Notes: a model not told the origin generated them from the letters alone. DNA of 64,000 nucleotides from Pseudovibrio sp. Ad37 (GCF_001623075.1 NZ_LMCF01000079.1:113785-177784), one strand, 5' to 3'; shown: positions 36,371 to 45,624, counted from the first letter of the stretch. Made by a program: numbers and translations.

Positions 36371-37548
36371 CAGCTCACCCCTTCCAAAATCGCCGCACTG
36401 GTGCACACGCCGCGGTCGTAGTTGATCACCCCAAAGCCGGAAACCAAAGCCCGCTTGGCATCCGCCACCTGCGTTGCCCCAGCCGTGCCCGTCACCTGCC
36501 GGATGGCCTCAACAAGTCCAATAAACCCACCAGCAGCCCCAGCCTGACCAGCAGACAGTTGCCCGCCGGAGGTGTTGTGCGGAAAGTCACCGGAAACGGT
36601 CAGGTCTTTGTCCGCAATAAACCGAGCCGCTTCACCTTTCGCGCAAAAACCCAGATCTTCCAGCTGCATCATCACGATGACTGGATAATCATCATAGGTC
36701 TGAAGCAGATCCACGCTGCCTGGCCCATGGCCTGCCATGCCGTAAAGCTCATCAATATCCATCTCCCAGCCACCACGCATCTGGATTGGGTCTTCTGCAA
36801 AAGCATTGTGCCGCTCAATGGTCGCGCTGATATGCGCATGCGGAATCCCAGAGGCGACCGCATCTTCTTCGCGCATCACCAAAAAAGCTTCAGCACCAGC
36901 AACAGGCATCACGCAGTCAAACAGGGTAATCGGATCACTGATCTCACGCCCTGCCAGATAAGCCTCCATGGTCAGTGGCTTCTTCATCACCGCATTCTCA
37001 TTACGCAACGCATTGTCCCGCTGAGAAACGCAGATCCGGCCAAAATCTTCGCGGCCCACGCCAAACTCACGCATGTAGTAGTCAGTCAGCAGCGCAAAAC
37101 AGGCATTCGGCCCGCCAGCGCCATAAGGGTAAGAGGCATCCTGCGCAAACCGTGAAAAGCTGGAGAGCATACGCCGGAAACTGTCCACGTGGTTGGTATC
37201 CCCCGCAACGCAAGCCACCACAGAGGCATCCCCGCATTGCACCGCCCGCGCAGCCCGGCGTAGCGCGCTTGGGCCACTGGCGCCGCCCTGCGGAATATGA
37301 TCCAGCCAACGCGGAACCAATCCCAGATGCTGAGTCAGGCCAACAGCCGTATCAGGAAACAGCGAGAAACTGGCGACAGAAAACCCGTCAATATCGCGCG
37401 GTGCAAGACCGGCAGATTTGATCGATTGCCGCAGCGCCTTGGCAATCCACCAATGCGCAGTCTCGGTAGAGTAACGCTCATAGGGTGTGCTGGCAGGGGC
37501 TGCCACAACAACCCCGTCATACCTCATGCGTTTGCGTGGCTTGATCAT
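36370..37548 (-). CDS. Thiolase-like protein lacking the nucleophilic Cys (putative CoA-ester aldolase)
   Basis: A 392-residue SCP2-type thiolase-fold protein. At the position of the thiolase nucleophilic Cys the sequence is GGASGPSALRRA (about residues 88-99), so the Cys is replaced by Ala. The C-terminal region NTSGGQLSAGQAGAAGG replaces the usual GHP loop. Such Cys-less members act as retro-aldolases when complexed to a DUF35 partner (Ltp2 family). The next gene encodes a DUF35 fusion, so the pair probably cleaves a beta-hydroxyacyl-CoA. It overlaps the CoA ligase stop by four bases (ATGA). Confidence 0.83.
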   Translation of the reverse strand: MIKPRKRMRYDGVVVAAPASTPYERYSTETAHWWIAKALRQSIKSAGLAPRDIDGFSVASFSLFPDTAVGLTQHLGLVPRWLDHIPQGGASGPSALRRAARAVQCGDASVVACVAGDTNHVDSFRRMLSSFSRFAQDASYPYGAGGPNACFALLTDYYMREFGVGREDFGRICVSQRDNALRNENAVMKKPLTMEAYLAGREISDPITLFDCVMPVAGAEAFLVMREEDAVASGIPHAHISATIERHNAFAEDPIQMRGGWEMDIDELYGMAGHGPGSVDLLQTYDDYPVIVMMQLEDLGFCAKGEAARFIADKDLTVSGDFPHNTSGGQLSAGQAGAAGGFIGLVEAIRQVTGTAGATQVADAKRALVSGFGVINYDRGVCTSAAILEGVS

Positions 37549-39164
37549 GAAACCAGCTGCCTCCGCTTCAAATGGATGGTGTCGAACGCCTCTGATGTTT
37601 CAAGCAGTTCAAGTGCCATCTGCTTTTGGGCTGCCCGCTGGATCTTCTGCGTGCCGGTCAGTTTTAGCGAGCTGCAAAACGCGATGTAGCCGGGCACCTT
37701 GTAATAAGCCATGCGCTCCAGTCCCCAGCGCACAATCGCTTCTGCGGCGTCCTTCGTTTGTTCGCGGCGCCAGACGATAGAGGCAAACACCTCATCCCCG
37801 CGAATGGCATCTGGCACTGGACAAACAGCAACCGCCTCAATGTCCGGATGTTGCATCAAAACGGATTCCACATCCACCGCGGCAATGTTCTCGCCGCTGC
37901 GCCGGATCACGTTCTTCTTGCGGTCCACGAAGAAGAAGTCACCATCCTCATCCCGCCGAGCAATATCGCCCGTATGAAACCAGTTGGCTTTCCATGCCTC
38001 ATTGGTCGCTGCTTCGTCCTTGAAGTAATGGGAGAAGAACCCGACATGCGGATCATCGCCCTTGCGCCGCACCAGCAACTCACCGGGGTCGGTTCCTGTA
38101 ACAGGCACACCGTCATCACCCATGATGCACGCATCCATCTCAGGTCCGGGCTTACCAAGGCAGTTCATGCCGCGCTTACGAGGCTCCTGATTGGCCGCAA
38201 TCACAGATCCTGCACCGGTTTCCGTCATGGCCCACGCTTCCACCAGAGGAATTCCAAAGCGCTCCTCAAACGGAACATGCAGCTTGGAATCAATGCCCGC
38301 CCCAAAACCAAAGCGAACAGAATGGGCTTTGTCTTCCGGCACTTCTGGTAGGCTCATCAGGATCGATGGCATAACGCCCAGATAATGTAGGCAAGTCGCG
38401 CCACTATCCCGCACATTCTGCCACCAGGAACGCGGGTGGAACCGGTCCAGAACTGTCAGGCACCCGCCAACAGCAATCATCGCCATGGCAGAATATGCCA
38501 TCGCATTCATATGGAAGATGGGCAGGGGAGTAATCATCCGCTCGCCATCCTCATTCAGCGCACACGTGCCGCCTGCATTGGCGTACCAACGCCCCGCTTC
38601 CAGAAAGTAGCGGTTAGCCAGCACACAGCCTTTCGGGCTCCCGGTGGTGCCAGAGGTGTAGAGCATCGCCGCAGGGTCTTCTTGCGCAGGCGAATAGATC
38701 TCATCTGAAGGCGTGCGCACAACGGGCAGGGCATCATCCAGTGTGGCACAGGCAAAGCCTTGCCCGCTGTCACGCGCTGCCTGTTCCATATCTGCTTTGC
38801 GCTCACGTGTTGAGACCGCTAGAACAGGCTCTGCATGTCTGCCGATGTATTCAAGCTCAGAGCTTTGCAGGTCAGGATTGATCGGAACAATCACCACACC
38901 AAGCGCATTCAGGGACAACCAGTGCAGAAAGAAGGCGGGACGATTTTCAAGCAGAACCAGAACACGGTCTCCAGCTTGAAGGCCAGCTTGCCGATAGCGC
39001 GCCACCGCACCCTGCGCCTGAACCAATGCTTCTGCGTAGAAGGTCTCTCCAGCCTCAATGCTGAAAAGCTCGGCAGTCTCAGGCAACGCATTCACAAACG
39101 GACGATCTGGCCACTTTTCAGCAGTGGCGCAAAATGCATCGAAAACAGATTTATGCTCAATCAT
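37545..39164 (-). CDS. AMP-dependent acyl/aryl-acetyl-CoA ligase
   Basis: A 539-residue adenylate-forming ligase with the phosphate loop YTSGTTGSPKG (about residues 168-178), EAWAMTETGAGS, the hinge region FVDRKKNVIRRSGENI and the C-terminal catalytic lysine segment TGTQKIQRAA. It resembles crotonobetaine/carnitine- and aryl-acid CoA ligases more than long-chain fatty acid ligases. In this operon it should convert the oxygenated acid to its CoA ester before the thiolase-like step. It lies 17 bases after the Rieske beta gene. Confidence 0.86.
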   Translation of the reverse strand: MIEHKSVFDAFCATAEKWPDRPFVNALPETAELFSIEAGETFYAEALVQAQGAVARYRQAGLQAGDRVLVLLENRPAFFLHWLSLNALGVVIVPINPDLQSSELEYIGRHAEPVLAVSTRERKADMEQAARDSGQGFACATLDDALPVVRTPSDEIYSPAQEDPAAMLYTSGTTGSPKGCVLANRYFLEAGRWYANAGGTCALNEDGERMITPLPIFHMNAMAYSAMAMIAVGGCLTVLDRFHPRSWWQNVRDSGATCLHYLGVMPSILMSLPEVPEDKAHSVRFGFGAGIDSKLHVPFEERFGIPLVEAWAMTETGAGSVIAANQEPRKRGMNCLGKPGPEMDACIMGDDGVPVTGTDPGELLVRRKGDDPHVGFFSHYFKDEAATNEAWKANWFHTGDIARRDEDGDFFFVDRKKNVIRRSGENIAAVDVESVLMQHPDIEAVAVCPVPDAIRGDEVFASIVWRREQTKDAAEAIVRWGLERMAYYKVPGYIAFCSSLKLTGTQKIQRAAQKQMALELLETSEAFDTIHLKRRQLVS

Positions 39165-39181
39165 TCAAACAACCTGTTTTC

Positions 39182-39664
39182 TCAAATGAACAGCTGGATG
39201 TTGCCAAAGGCAGCATCACAGTTGAGCAGATCAACCCGCTTCAGCTTAATTTTCAGCTCATCCTCGGCCATCTCAAAATGATGATGAACCGTAGCCGTCA
39301 GCAAGAACTGGTCATCGAGCCGCGTCTCCACATAATGAACAGCAGTGCGGGTGATAAACTGGCCCGCCTTCGGATCAAAAGCCTCGATGCTTGGGCGGTT
39401 CAAAACATGAGAGCAGCGGCTCTTGGGTTTTTGCGAAAAGGTGCGCAGGCCATTGAGGCGCTCAACACGAAGCTTCCGCAAAAATGCATCCTCATACATA
39501 AGCGAGGTCATGTTTTTCGGGTTGTCCTGCTGATAATCCAGCGGCATCCAGTAGTAGCTGTCAGAGCCCCAAAGCTCCAGCCACTCATCAAAACGGCCTT
39601 CATCAATCACCCGGGCTTCATGGTAGACAAAGTCGATCAGGTCATCACGCGTCGGTAAGGTCAC
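39182..39664 (-). CDS. Aromatic-ring-hydroxylating (Rieske) dioxygenase beta subunit
   Basis: A 160-residue small subunit of the ring-hydroxylating oxygenase beta family (NTF2-like fold), with the FVYHEARVIDEGRFDEWLELW opening typical of these subunits. It has a structural role in the alpha3beta3 oxygenase. The frame is open upstream to 39799, but that part overlaps the alpha gene and is unrelated. I place the start at the GTG at 39664, inside the alpha gene end, where MTLPTRDDLIDF begins and a GGAGG lies about 14 bases upstream. A GTG start with an overlap of 20 bases is the main uncertainty. Confidence 0.8.
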   Translation of the reverse strand: MTLPTRDDLIDFVYHEARVIDEGRFDEWLELWGSDSYYWMPLDYQQDNPKNMTSLMYEDAFLRKLRVERLNGLRTFSQKPKSRCSHVLNRPSIEAFDPKAGQFITRTAVHYVETRLDDQFLLTATVHHHFEMAEDELKIKLKRVDLLNCDAAFGNIQLFI

Positions 39665-41000
39665 GAGCTTCGGCCTCCATGCTTGCAACAACAAACTTCT
39701 TCCAGGCATGGAACTGATTGCGCATCTGGCGTTCCGTTGTCCCGTTCTCAACGGCTTCTTCATCCAGGTTTTCGTCAGCATCATAAAGACGCTGCACATT
39801 CACCCACTCAAGTTCCTGAGAATGCAGGCCTTCCTGCGCACGCTCATACATCTCCAGATCATCGTGCCCAACAATGGAGGTTGGTGCGTTGATCAGGCGG
39901 TTGTACATGGCCGTGCGCTCAAGCAGCATGTCCGGTGCATCAACAAGGCGGAAGATATAGCTTTCAACCAGTGTCTTATTGGCGGCCAATGGAATGAACA
40001 CACGCAACTGCTGGATAGGGCCTTTGATCATGATGTTCGGAAAATAGACCGTGTTATGCCGGTTTTCACCCAAAATAGCCTTGGCACGTTCTTCGCCATA
40101 GGCCTCCACCATCATCTCCAGATAACCGGGAATAGCAGAGTAATCCGAGTGAATGGAATGATGCACACCTGTATGACCATGACCATTCGGCCACGTGCGA
40201 ATGCCCATATCCTCAAAGAACTCATAGGGTGACATGAATGGCGCAATCACCTCCATCGCCATAGGCGTTTTGGTGTTCTCGTCCTTTTCTATGCTCTCCC
40301 AGATCTCAACCGCGGTGCCAGCGGAACTTTCATGAGCAACCATCGGGTGACAGGTGTCCGTCTGGTTATCAACCAGCATCTTCCAGTTACAATTGTGCAT
40401 GTAGCGCAGCGGCGGGCCAGCCACCTCTAGCTTACCAACCGGAGAGCGGTCCACCATATTGTCGAGAGAGGAGAGGGAGCCGCCGAAGAACTCCTCAAAG
40501 CTGATGCCCTCTTGGTTCATGCGCACAAAGATAAAGCCGCGATAGTTCTTCACCGCACCCACAGGCGGCAGACCGCTTTGCCCAGCCTCGCTCTGCTCAA
40601 AACCGGTGTCTTTGTACCCCTTCTTCAGCGGAATCGCGAGCAGCTTGCCATTGGTGCGGAACGACCACGCATGGTAAGGACAGCGGAAAAACTTGCCCGT
40701 GTTACCTGTACGGTCAATGACGATCTTGGTGCCTTTATGCGGGCAGCGATTGTGCAGCACATACACCTCGCCATCCGTATGCCGTGCCAGCAAAATAGGC
40801 TGAGCAGCAACATCGGTCGCGAAATAATCGCCAGCATTGGGCACCTGACTTTCATGCCCCACATAAACCCATGTGGAGGCAAACAGATGCTTCATTTCTA
40901 AGGCAAACACTTCATCGTCGATATACAGATCACGATGAACCTCAGCGGGGCGCACAAGGTCGGCCACCGCCTGCGGGTTATCTTTGTATTTCATGGTCAT
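39645..41000 (-). CDS. Rieske ring-hydroxylating dioxygenase alpha subunit
   Basis: A 451-residue catalytic subunit. The Rieske 2Fe-2S ligands are Cys86 and His88 (RCPHKG) with Cys107 and His110 (RCPYHAW). The mononuclear iron site is in the VDNQTDTCHPMVAHE segment with His218 and His223. It uses electrons from the reductase gene just upstream. With the CoA ligase and isatin-hydrolase-like neighbour, an indole-ring substrate such as indole-3-acetate is my best guess. The start at 41000 follows a strong GGGAGGGGAG site. Confidence 0.9.
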   Translation of the reverse strand: MTMKYKDNPQAVADLVRPAEVHRDLYIDDEVFALEMKHLFASTWVYVGHESQVPNAGDYFATDVAAQPILLARHTDGEVYVLHNRCPHKGTKIVIDRTGNTGKFFRCPYHAWSFRTNGKLLAIPLKKGYKDTGFEQSEAGQSGLPPVGAVKNYRGFIFVRMNQEGISFEEFFGGSLSSLDNMVDRSPVGKLEVAGPPLRYMHNCNWKMLVDNQTDTCHPMVAHESSAGTAVEIWESIEKDENTKTPMAMEVIAPFMSPYEFFEDMGIRTWPNGHGHTGVHHSIHSDYSAIPGYLEMMVEAYGEERAKAILGENRHNTVYFPNIMIKGPIQQLRVFIPLAANKTLVESYIFRLVDAPDMLLERTAMYNRLINAPTSIVGHDDLEMYERAQEGLHSQELEWVNVQRLYDADENLDEEAVENGTTERQMRNQFHAWKKFVVASMEAEARDLTDA

Positions 41001-41081
41001 AAGCTCCCCTCCCAAAAAGCTTAGAGCGCATACTGACCGGAGCTAAAATGCGTCCCTCCGGAAAATACGCGAAATTATCTT

Positions 41082-42041
41082 TTACAAATCCAGCACCAGT
41101 CGTTTGGACTTGGCGCGCGACACGCAAATATGCATCACGTCACCAGCCGCTTTCTCATCATCACTCAGCACCACATCCCGGTGGTCTGGTTCACCCTCAA
41201 GCACATCCACCTGACAAATCCCGCAGTCCCCGCGCTGGCAATCGTAAACAAGGTCTACGCCGCCGTCTTCCAGCACATCCACGATGGATTTATCCTGCGG
41301 CACCCAAAACACCTCGCCAGAGGATTTAACCTCTACCTCAAACCCGTCACTGTCATCATCGCCTGAAGAAGCAGCGCTAGCAAACAGTTCAAAGTGGATT
41401 TGCTCCTTACCAAAGCCAGCAGTCAGCGCCGTCTCGCGCACGGCCTCAATCATTCCCTTCGGACCACATACATAGATATGGCTGCGAGTATCGAGCGTAG
41501 GAATGAGAGCGCCAAGATCCAGACAGCACTCAGGATTGTCATCACTATGGATGTTCAATGCATCACCGCAGAGGTCTGCAAGCTCATCCTTGAATGCCAT
41601 CCCCTCCAGCGTGCGGCCAGAGTAGTGCAGGGCATAGGCTTTGCCTGCGCGCTTCAACGCAGCAGCCATGCTGATGATCGGCGTCACACCAATGCCGCCT
41701 GCAACCAGAACAACCGGTCTGTCGTCTGCAATCAGCGGAAAATCGTTCTTTGGCACGTCAACCTGAACAGTGTCACCCACCTGCAAAGAATGCATGTAAG
41801 CCGAACCGCCACTTCCGTCTTGCTCCAAAAGTATACCGAGCATGTATCGTTGATTCTCGTAGGGTAAGTTTTCACCAAAATCGATCAGAGAATATTGACG
41901 AGAAGAACCATCCTTAAGTTGAGCTGCGATATGTGCACCAGCTTCAAATTGCGGAAGCTGCGCATTATCTTCGGCTTTGAGAACAAACTGTTTGATTTTT
42001 GGGGCGGCCGTCCGAACCCCCTCAATAATAAGTGTTTTCAT
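41082..42041 (-). CDS. Oxygenase reductase, phthalate dioxygenase reductase type
   Basis: A 319-residue protein with an N-terminal FMN-binding domain (RQYSLIDFGEN near residue 48), a NAD(P)H-binding domain (VLVAGGIGVTPIISM and VCGPKGMIEAV) and a C-terminal plant-type 2Fe-2S ferredoxin with Cys ligands in DCQRGDCGICQ and the final Cys in HICVSRAK. This domain order is that of phthalate/vanillate-type reductases. It delivers electrons to the Rieske oxygenase downstream. It is the first gene of the leftward operon, with GGAGG before its ATG. Confidence 0.9.
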   Translation of the reverse strand: MKTLIIEGVRTAAPKIKQFVLKAEDNAQLPQFEAGAHIAAQLKDGSSRQYSLIDFGENLPYENQRYMLGILLEQDGSGGSAYMHSLQVGDTVQVDVPKNDFPLIADDRPVVLVAGGIGVTPIISMAAALKRAGKAYALHYSGRTLEGMAFKDELADLCGDALNIHSDDNPECCLDLGALIPTLDTRSHIYVCGPKGMIEAVRETALTAGFGKEQIHFELFASAASSGDDDSDGFEVEVKSSGEVFWVPQDKSIVDVLEDGGVDLVYDCQRGDCGICQVDVLEGEPDHRDVVLSDDEKAAGDVMHICVSRAKSKRLVLDL

Positions 42042-42107
42042 GCTTTTTGGCGTCCTCCCTCAGAGCCAAAACAAGGAGAGTCTCCTCTCGCATAAATGAG
42101 AAATATA

Positions 42108-42123
42108 ATATGCGATATCATAT
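42108..42123. promoter_or_regulatory. Candidate MarR operator in the divergent oxygenase/TRAP promoter region
   Basis: ATATG-CGATAT-CATAT: inverted arms ATATG and CATAT separated by six bases, in AT-rich surroundings, between the divergent reductase and TRAP genes. The same arms and spacing recur at 45609-45624 before the second MarR gene. MarR regulators bind palindromes of this size. Confidence 0.5.
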
Positions 42124-42240
42124 AAAACAATGTCAATGCATGAACTGGAAATAGTTTCCATTTCATATTTGTGCTTGATTAACCCACGGTATGTGTGCAC
42201 ATTTTTCTTATTCATCCTGTATTCTCTGGGGAGGGAGAAC

Positions 42241-43269
42241 ATGAATAAGAAACTCAAGATATTTGCAGCTGCAACTATTACCGCGCTCTCTGTCAGCGCA
42301 TCTGCCATGGCGCAGGAAACCGTATTGCGCATGTCCAGCTGGCTACCACCGGCACACCCGATCGTAAAAGGCATGATGGTGCCTTGGGCGGCCAAAGTGA
42401 AGGAAGTCACAGAGGGACGCGTCTCTGTGCAAATCCTCGACGCACCGCTCGGCCCGCCACCAGCCCACTTTGACCTCGCCGCAAACGGCATCGCTGATCT
42501 CACATACGGCGTGCACGGTTACACACCGGGCCGCTTTAAACTCACACAGATTGCAGAACTGCCATTCCTTGCAACGGACGCCACCAGCTTGTCCGTTGCC
42601 TACTGGCGTCTCTATGAAAGCACGCTGGCAAAAGCCAACGAGCACCGCGGCTCAAAGGTTCTGGGCGTCTTCACCCATGGTCCCGGCCTGCTTTACACAA
42701 CCGACCGTGCCGTCTCACCTCTGAGCGAGCTGAAAGGCGCAAAGATCCGCGTCGCTGGCAGCATCACCAACCAGCTGGTTCAGGCTATGGACATGGTGGC
42801 CATTCAGGCGCCAGCACCGCAGTCCTATGAGATCCTGTCCGGCGGCATTGCAGATGGCATCGTGTTCCCGACTGAATCCATCCCGTTCTTCAAGCTGGAT
42901 GGCCTGCTTAGCAACGGCTTGCGCGTAGAAGGCGGACTTTACAACGTCTCCTTCTTCTTCATCGCCAACAACGCCAAGTTCTCCAGCTTGTCAGAAGCGG
43001 ATCAGAAAGCCATTGAGGCCATCTCTGGTGAAGCCTTCTCCCGTCTTGCGGGCGCTGCATGGAATGCTGCGGATGCATGGGGTCTGGAGCAGATGGAAGG
43101 CAAAGTGACCATTCACGATGCCACCGCAGAAGAGCGTGCTCAACTGGAAGAAGCCACCCGTCCAATGTTTGACGGTGTTGCCAAATCCTACGGCGAAAAA
43201 GGCATCGACTTTGAAGTTGCCATGGACATGCTCCAAAAAGAAGTTGCAGCGGTTGCCTCTGAAAAATGA
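42241..43269 (+). CDS. TRAP transporter substrate-binding protein (DctP family), aromatic cluster
   Basis: A 342-residue periplasmic protein with a signal peptide cleaved near SAMAQE. The mature N-terminus VLRMSSWLPPAHPIV and the segment GAKIRVAGSITNQLV, holding the carboxylate-clamping Arg, are DctP features. Being divergent from the oxygenase operon, it probably imports its aromatic acid substrate. I start at 42241, after GGGAGGG; the frame is open to 42130 but that region lacks a ribosome-binding site and would bury the signal peptide. Confidence 0.87.
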   Translation: MNKKLKIFAAATITALSVSASAMAQETVLRMSSWLPPAHPIVKGMMVPWAAKVKEVTEGRVSVQILDAPLGPPPAHFDLAANGIADLTYGVHGYTPGRFKLTQIAELPFLATDATSLSVAYWRLYESTLAKANEHRGSKVLGVFTHGPGLLYTTDRAVSPLSELKGAKIRVAGSITNQLVQAMDMVAIQAPAPQSYEILSGGIADGIVFPTESIPFFKLDGLLSNGLRVEGGLYNVSFFFIANNAKFSSLSEADQKAIEAISGEAFSRLAGAAWNAADAWGLEQMEGKVTIHDATAEERAQLEEATRPMFDGVAKSYGEKGIDFEVAMDMLQKEVAAVASEK

Positions 43270-43775
43270 GTGGGAATCTGGTTGATCTAGCAGCGCGCGC
43301 CCGACGAAAGCTTCGTTCGGGCGCCTCTGTGCTCTGCGGAATACTGCTTCTGGCGCTGGTCGCAGTAACGGTCATTGATGTGATTGGCCGTTACCTGTTT
43401 GCAAGCCCATTGCCCGGAGCGCCGGAATATACAGAACTGCTGCTCATGGCGGTGATCTTTACAGGCCTTCCAGCGGTGTGTCTGGATGACGGGCACATCA
43501 CGGTAGACCTGTTCACCTCCAAGTTCAAAGGCGGAGTTGCCGCCCTGCAAATGTTCTTTTCGCGCATGTTTGTAGCTGTGGTCCTGTCCGTTGTGGCTTG
43601 GGAGCTCTGGCAACACGGAACGCAGCTTGCGAGTTATCAGGAAGTTACGGTGTATTTACGCATCCCTCTTGCTCCATTTGCAAAAGCAGCCGGTGTCATT
43701 TGTGCGTTTTGCGCATTCATCACATTCGTGCTTGCCGTTTTGAGAATTCCTAGAGGTGTTGGGGGCGGTTCCTGA
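43266..43775 (+). CDS. TRAP transporter small membrane subunit (DctQ family), aromatic cluster
   Basis: A 169-residue protein with four hydrophobic segments, including VTVIDVIGRYLFASPLPG after the first helix and a GHITVDLF motif common in DctQ. It overlaps the binding-protein stop by four bases and the DctM start by one base, so the three TRAP subunits are translationally coupled. Confidence 0.87.
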   Translation: MSGNLVDLAARARRKLRSGASVLCGILLLALVAVTVIDVIGRYLFASPLPGAPEYTELLLMAVIFTGLPAVCLDDGHITVDLFTSKFKGGVAALQMFFSRMFVAVVLSVVAWELWQHGTQLASYQEVTVYLRIPLAPFAKAAGVICAFCAFITFVLAVLRIPRGVGGGS

Positions 43776-45061
43776 TGGAATGGTATCTGGGTCTTGCCAT
43801 CCTGATGGCATTGATTTTTGTAGGCGTGCCGATTGCTTTTGCAATGGCTGCCGTTGGTTTTTTTGGAGTTGCGTCCATCATTGGATTGCCTCCTGCTTTT
43901 CACCTTGTCGGGCAGGTCTATTTTGACAGCGGTCGAAGCTACACCTTGTCTGTGGTGCCCCTGTTCCTGCTCATGGGAAATCTCATCGTCCAGTCTGGCA
44001 TTGCCAGTGACATGTATACGGCGGCAAACGCCTGGTTGAGACACCGTAAGGGCGGTCTGGCCATGGCAACCATCGTTGCTTGTGGCGGCTTTTCCTCGGT
44101 TTGCGGATCATCTCTGGCGACCACCGCAACCATGGCACGCGTCTCTCTGCCAGCCATGCGCCGGTTTGGGTATTCGGACCGCTTGGCAACATCTTCCATC
44201 GCAGCAGGTGGAACGCTGGGTATTCTGATCCCGCCCTCCGTCATTCTTGTCATCTACGGCATTCTCACACAGCAAAACATCGGCGCACTGTTCCTGGCTG
44301 GCATCCTGCCGGGCCTTGTCGGTGTCATCGGCTACATGCTCGCCGTGCGCTTGTCGCTCTTCATGTTTAAGGAAGAGCTGGAAGTTCAGAGCAAACTGCC
44401 ACTGATAGAGCGGATCATCGCTCTGCGCGGTGTGTCATGGGCATTGCTTTTGTTCGTCTGCGTGCTGGGAGGCATCTATCTCGGCGTCTTCACGGCCACG
44501 GAAGCCGCTGGCATCGGAGCAGGCGGAGCGCTGGTTCTGACCGCAATGCGGGGCAAACTGACATATCGGGAGACGCTCAACACCTTATTCGAGACAGCCA
44601 AAACCACAGCTGTGATGTTCTTCATTCTGTTCGGGGCTCTCTATTTCCTGAACTATGTGAACATTTCCGGTCTGACGACGGACCTGCGCACATGGGTAAA
44701 TGCCCTTGGCGTCGGGCCTTATGCCATCATCACCATGATCGTGCTGATCTATCTGGTGCTGGGGTGCCTGCTGGAAAGCCTGTCCATGGTCACGCTCACA
44801 GTGCCGATTCTCTTTCCAATCGTCACAGGGCTTGGGTTTGACCCGATCTGGTTCGGCATCTTCGTCATTATCGTCACAGAAATGAGCTTCATCACGCCTC
44901 CAATCGGCATGAACGTGTTTGTTATGCGCTCAGTTGCGCCTGAGGTGCCGGTCGAAAAGATATTTGTCGGTGTAGTTCCATTTGTTGCTATGGATGTTGT
45001 GCGCTTGATCCTGCTAATTGCAGTTCCGGGACTCGCACTTATCATTCCGTACTCAATGTAG
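43775..45061 (+). CDS. TRAP transporter large membrane subunit (DctM family), aromatic cluster
   Basis: A 428-residue permease. Hallmarks are AAGGTLGILIPPSVILVIYG near residue 145, GVFTATEAAGIGAGGA in the middle and SFITPPIGMNVFV near the C-terminus. It couples substrate entry to the sodium gradient. A MarR gene follows after 30 bases and is probably co-transcribed. Confidence 0.9.
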   Translation: MEWYLGLAILMALIFVGVPIAFAMAAVGFFGVASIIGLPPAFHLVGQVYFDSGRSYTLSVVPLFLLMGNLIVQSGIASDMYTAANAWLRHRKGGLAMATIVACGGFSSVCGSSLATTATMARVSLPAMRRFGYSDRLATSSIAAGGTLGILIPPSVILVIYGILTQQNIGALFLAGILPGLVGVIGYMLAVRLSLFMFKEELEVQSKLPLIERIIALRGVSWALLLFVCVLGGIYLGVFTATEAAGIGAGGALVLTAMRGKLTYRETLNTLFETAKTTAVMFFILFGALYFLNYVNISGLTTDLRTWVNALGVGPYAIITMIVLIYLVLGCLLESLSMVTLTVPILFPIVTGLGFDPIWFGIFVIIVTEMSFITPPIGMNVFVMRSVAPEVPVEKIFVGVVPFVAMDVVRLILLIAVPGLALIIPYSM

Positions 45062-45091
45062 CGCGGCAAAAACAAAAGAAGAGGCTGGCCG

Positions 45092-45565
45092 GTGGACGCA
45101 GACCTGAATGAAATCGACACGCATGAAAAGGAATCCGGCTTTGTAGACGGGTACCTTTTGTATCTGCTGGCATCGGCAAGCCATCTGGCAAGCGGGCAGT
45201 TTCACGAAGAAATCCGGGGCGCAGGCGTACGCGTCCCGGAATGGCGCGTACTGGCGTGCCTCAGAGACAATGACGGCCAGATGGTCACTCAGTTGGCCCG
45301 CTTCGCTTTGATGGAGCAATCTCACCTCACCAAAACCATCGATCAGATGACAGAAAGAGGGCTGGTGACACGCCGCTCTGATGAAGCAGACCGCCGCCGT
45401 GTCCGCATCTTTTTAAGCGAGAAGGGCAGAGAACTCGCCGGTCAACTCGTCACGCAGGCCAGTGCTCATGAAGAGCGGTTGATCCGTCAGCTTGGCATGA
45501 ATGATATCACGCAGGTGAAAGGTTTTCTCTCTCACATGATCGAGACTCTCGAAAACAATGAATGA
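45092..45565 (+). CDS. MarR-family regulator 1
   Basis: A 157-residue winged-helix regulator with the MarR core WRVLACLRDNDGQMVTQLARF, SHLTKTIDQMTERGLV and the wing DEADRRRVRIFLSEKG. It starts with GTG, preceded by AGAAGAGG; no ATG is suitably placed. Its position in the TRAP operon, together with a second MarR gene next door, suggests control of this catabolic island by its substrate. MarR proteins regulate described bacterial auxin-degradation loci. Confidence 0.85.
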   Translation: MDADLNEIDTHEKESGFVDGYLLYLLASASHLASGQFHEEIRGAGVRVPEWRVLACLRDNDGQMVTQLARFALMEQSHLTKTIDQMTERGLVTRRSDEADRRRVRIFLSEKGRELAGQLVTQASAHEERLIRQLGMNDITQVKGFLSHMIETLENNE

Positions 45566-45608
45566 TCACATATTTACGCTATAATCTACAGGATTGCAGT
45601 TGATATAA

Positions 45609-45624
45609 ATATGTAAATGCATAT
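45609..45624. promoter_or_regulatory. Candidate MarR operator upstream of the second MarR gene
   Basis: ATATG-TAAATG-CATAT has the same arms and six-base spacer as the site at 42108. It lies 75 bases before the chosen start of the second MarR gene, consistent with autoregulation and with control of the iorAB genes that follow. Confidence 0.5.

Noticed and set aside
36370..37548. Assignment of the thiolase-like gene as an ordinary acetyl-CoA acetyltransferase
   Set aside because: The nucleophilic Cys position is Ala and the C-terminal GHP loop is absent, so normal thiolysis is not expected.
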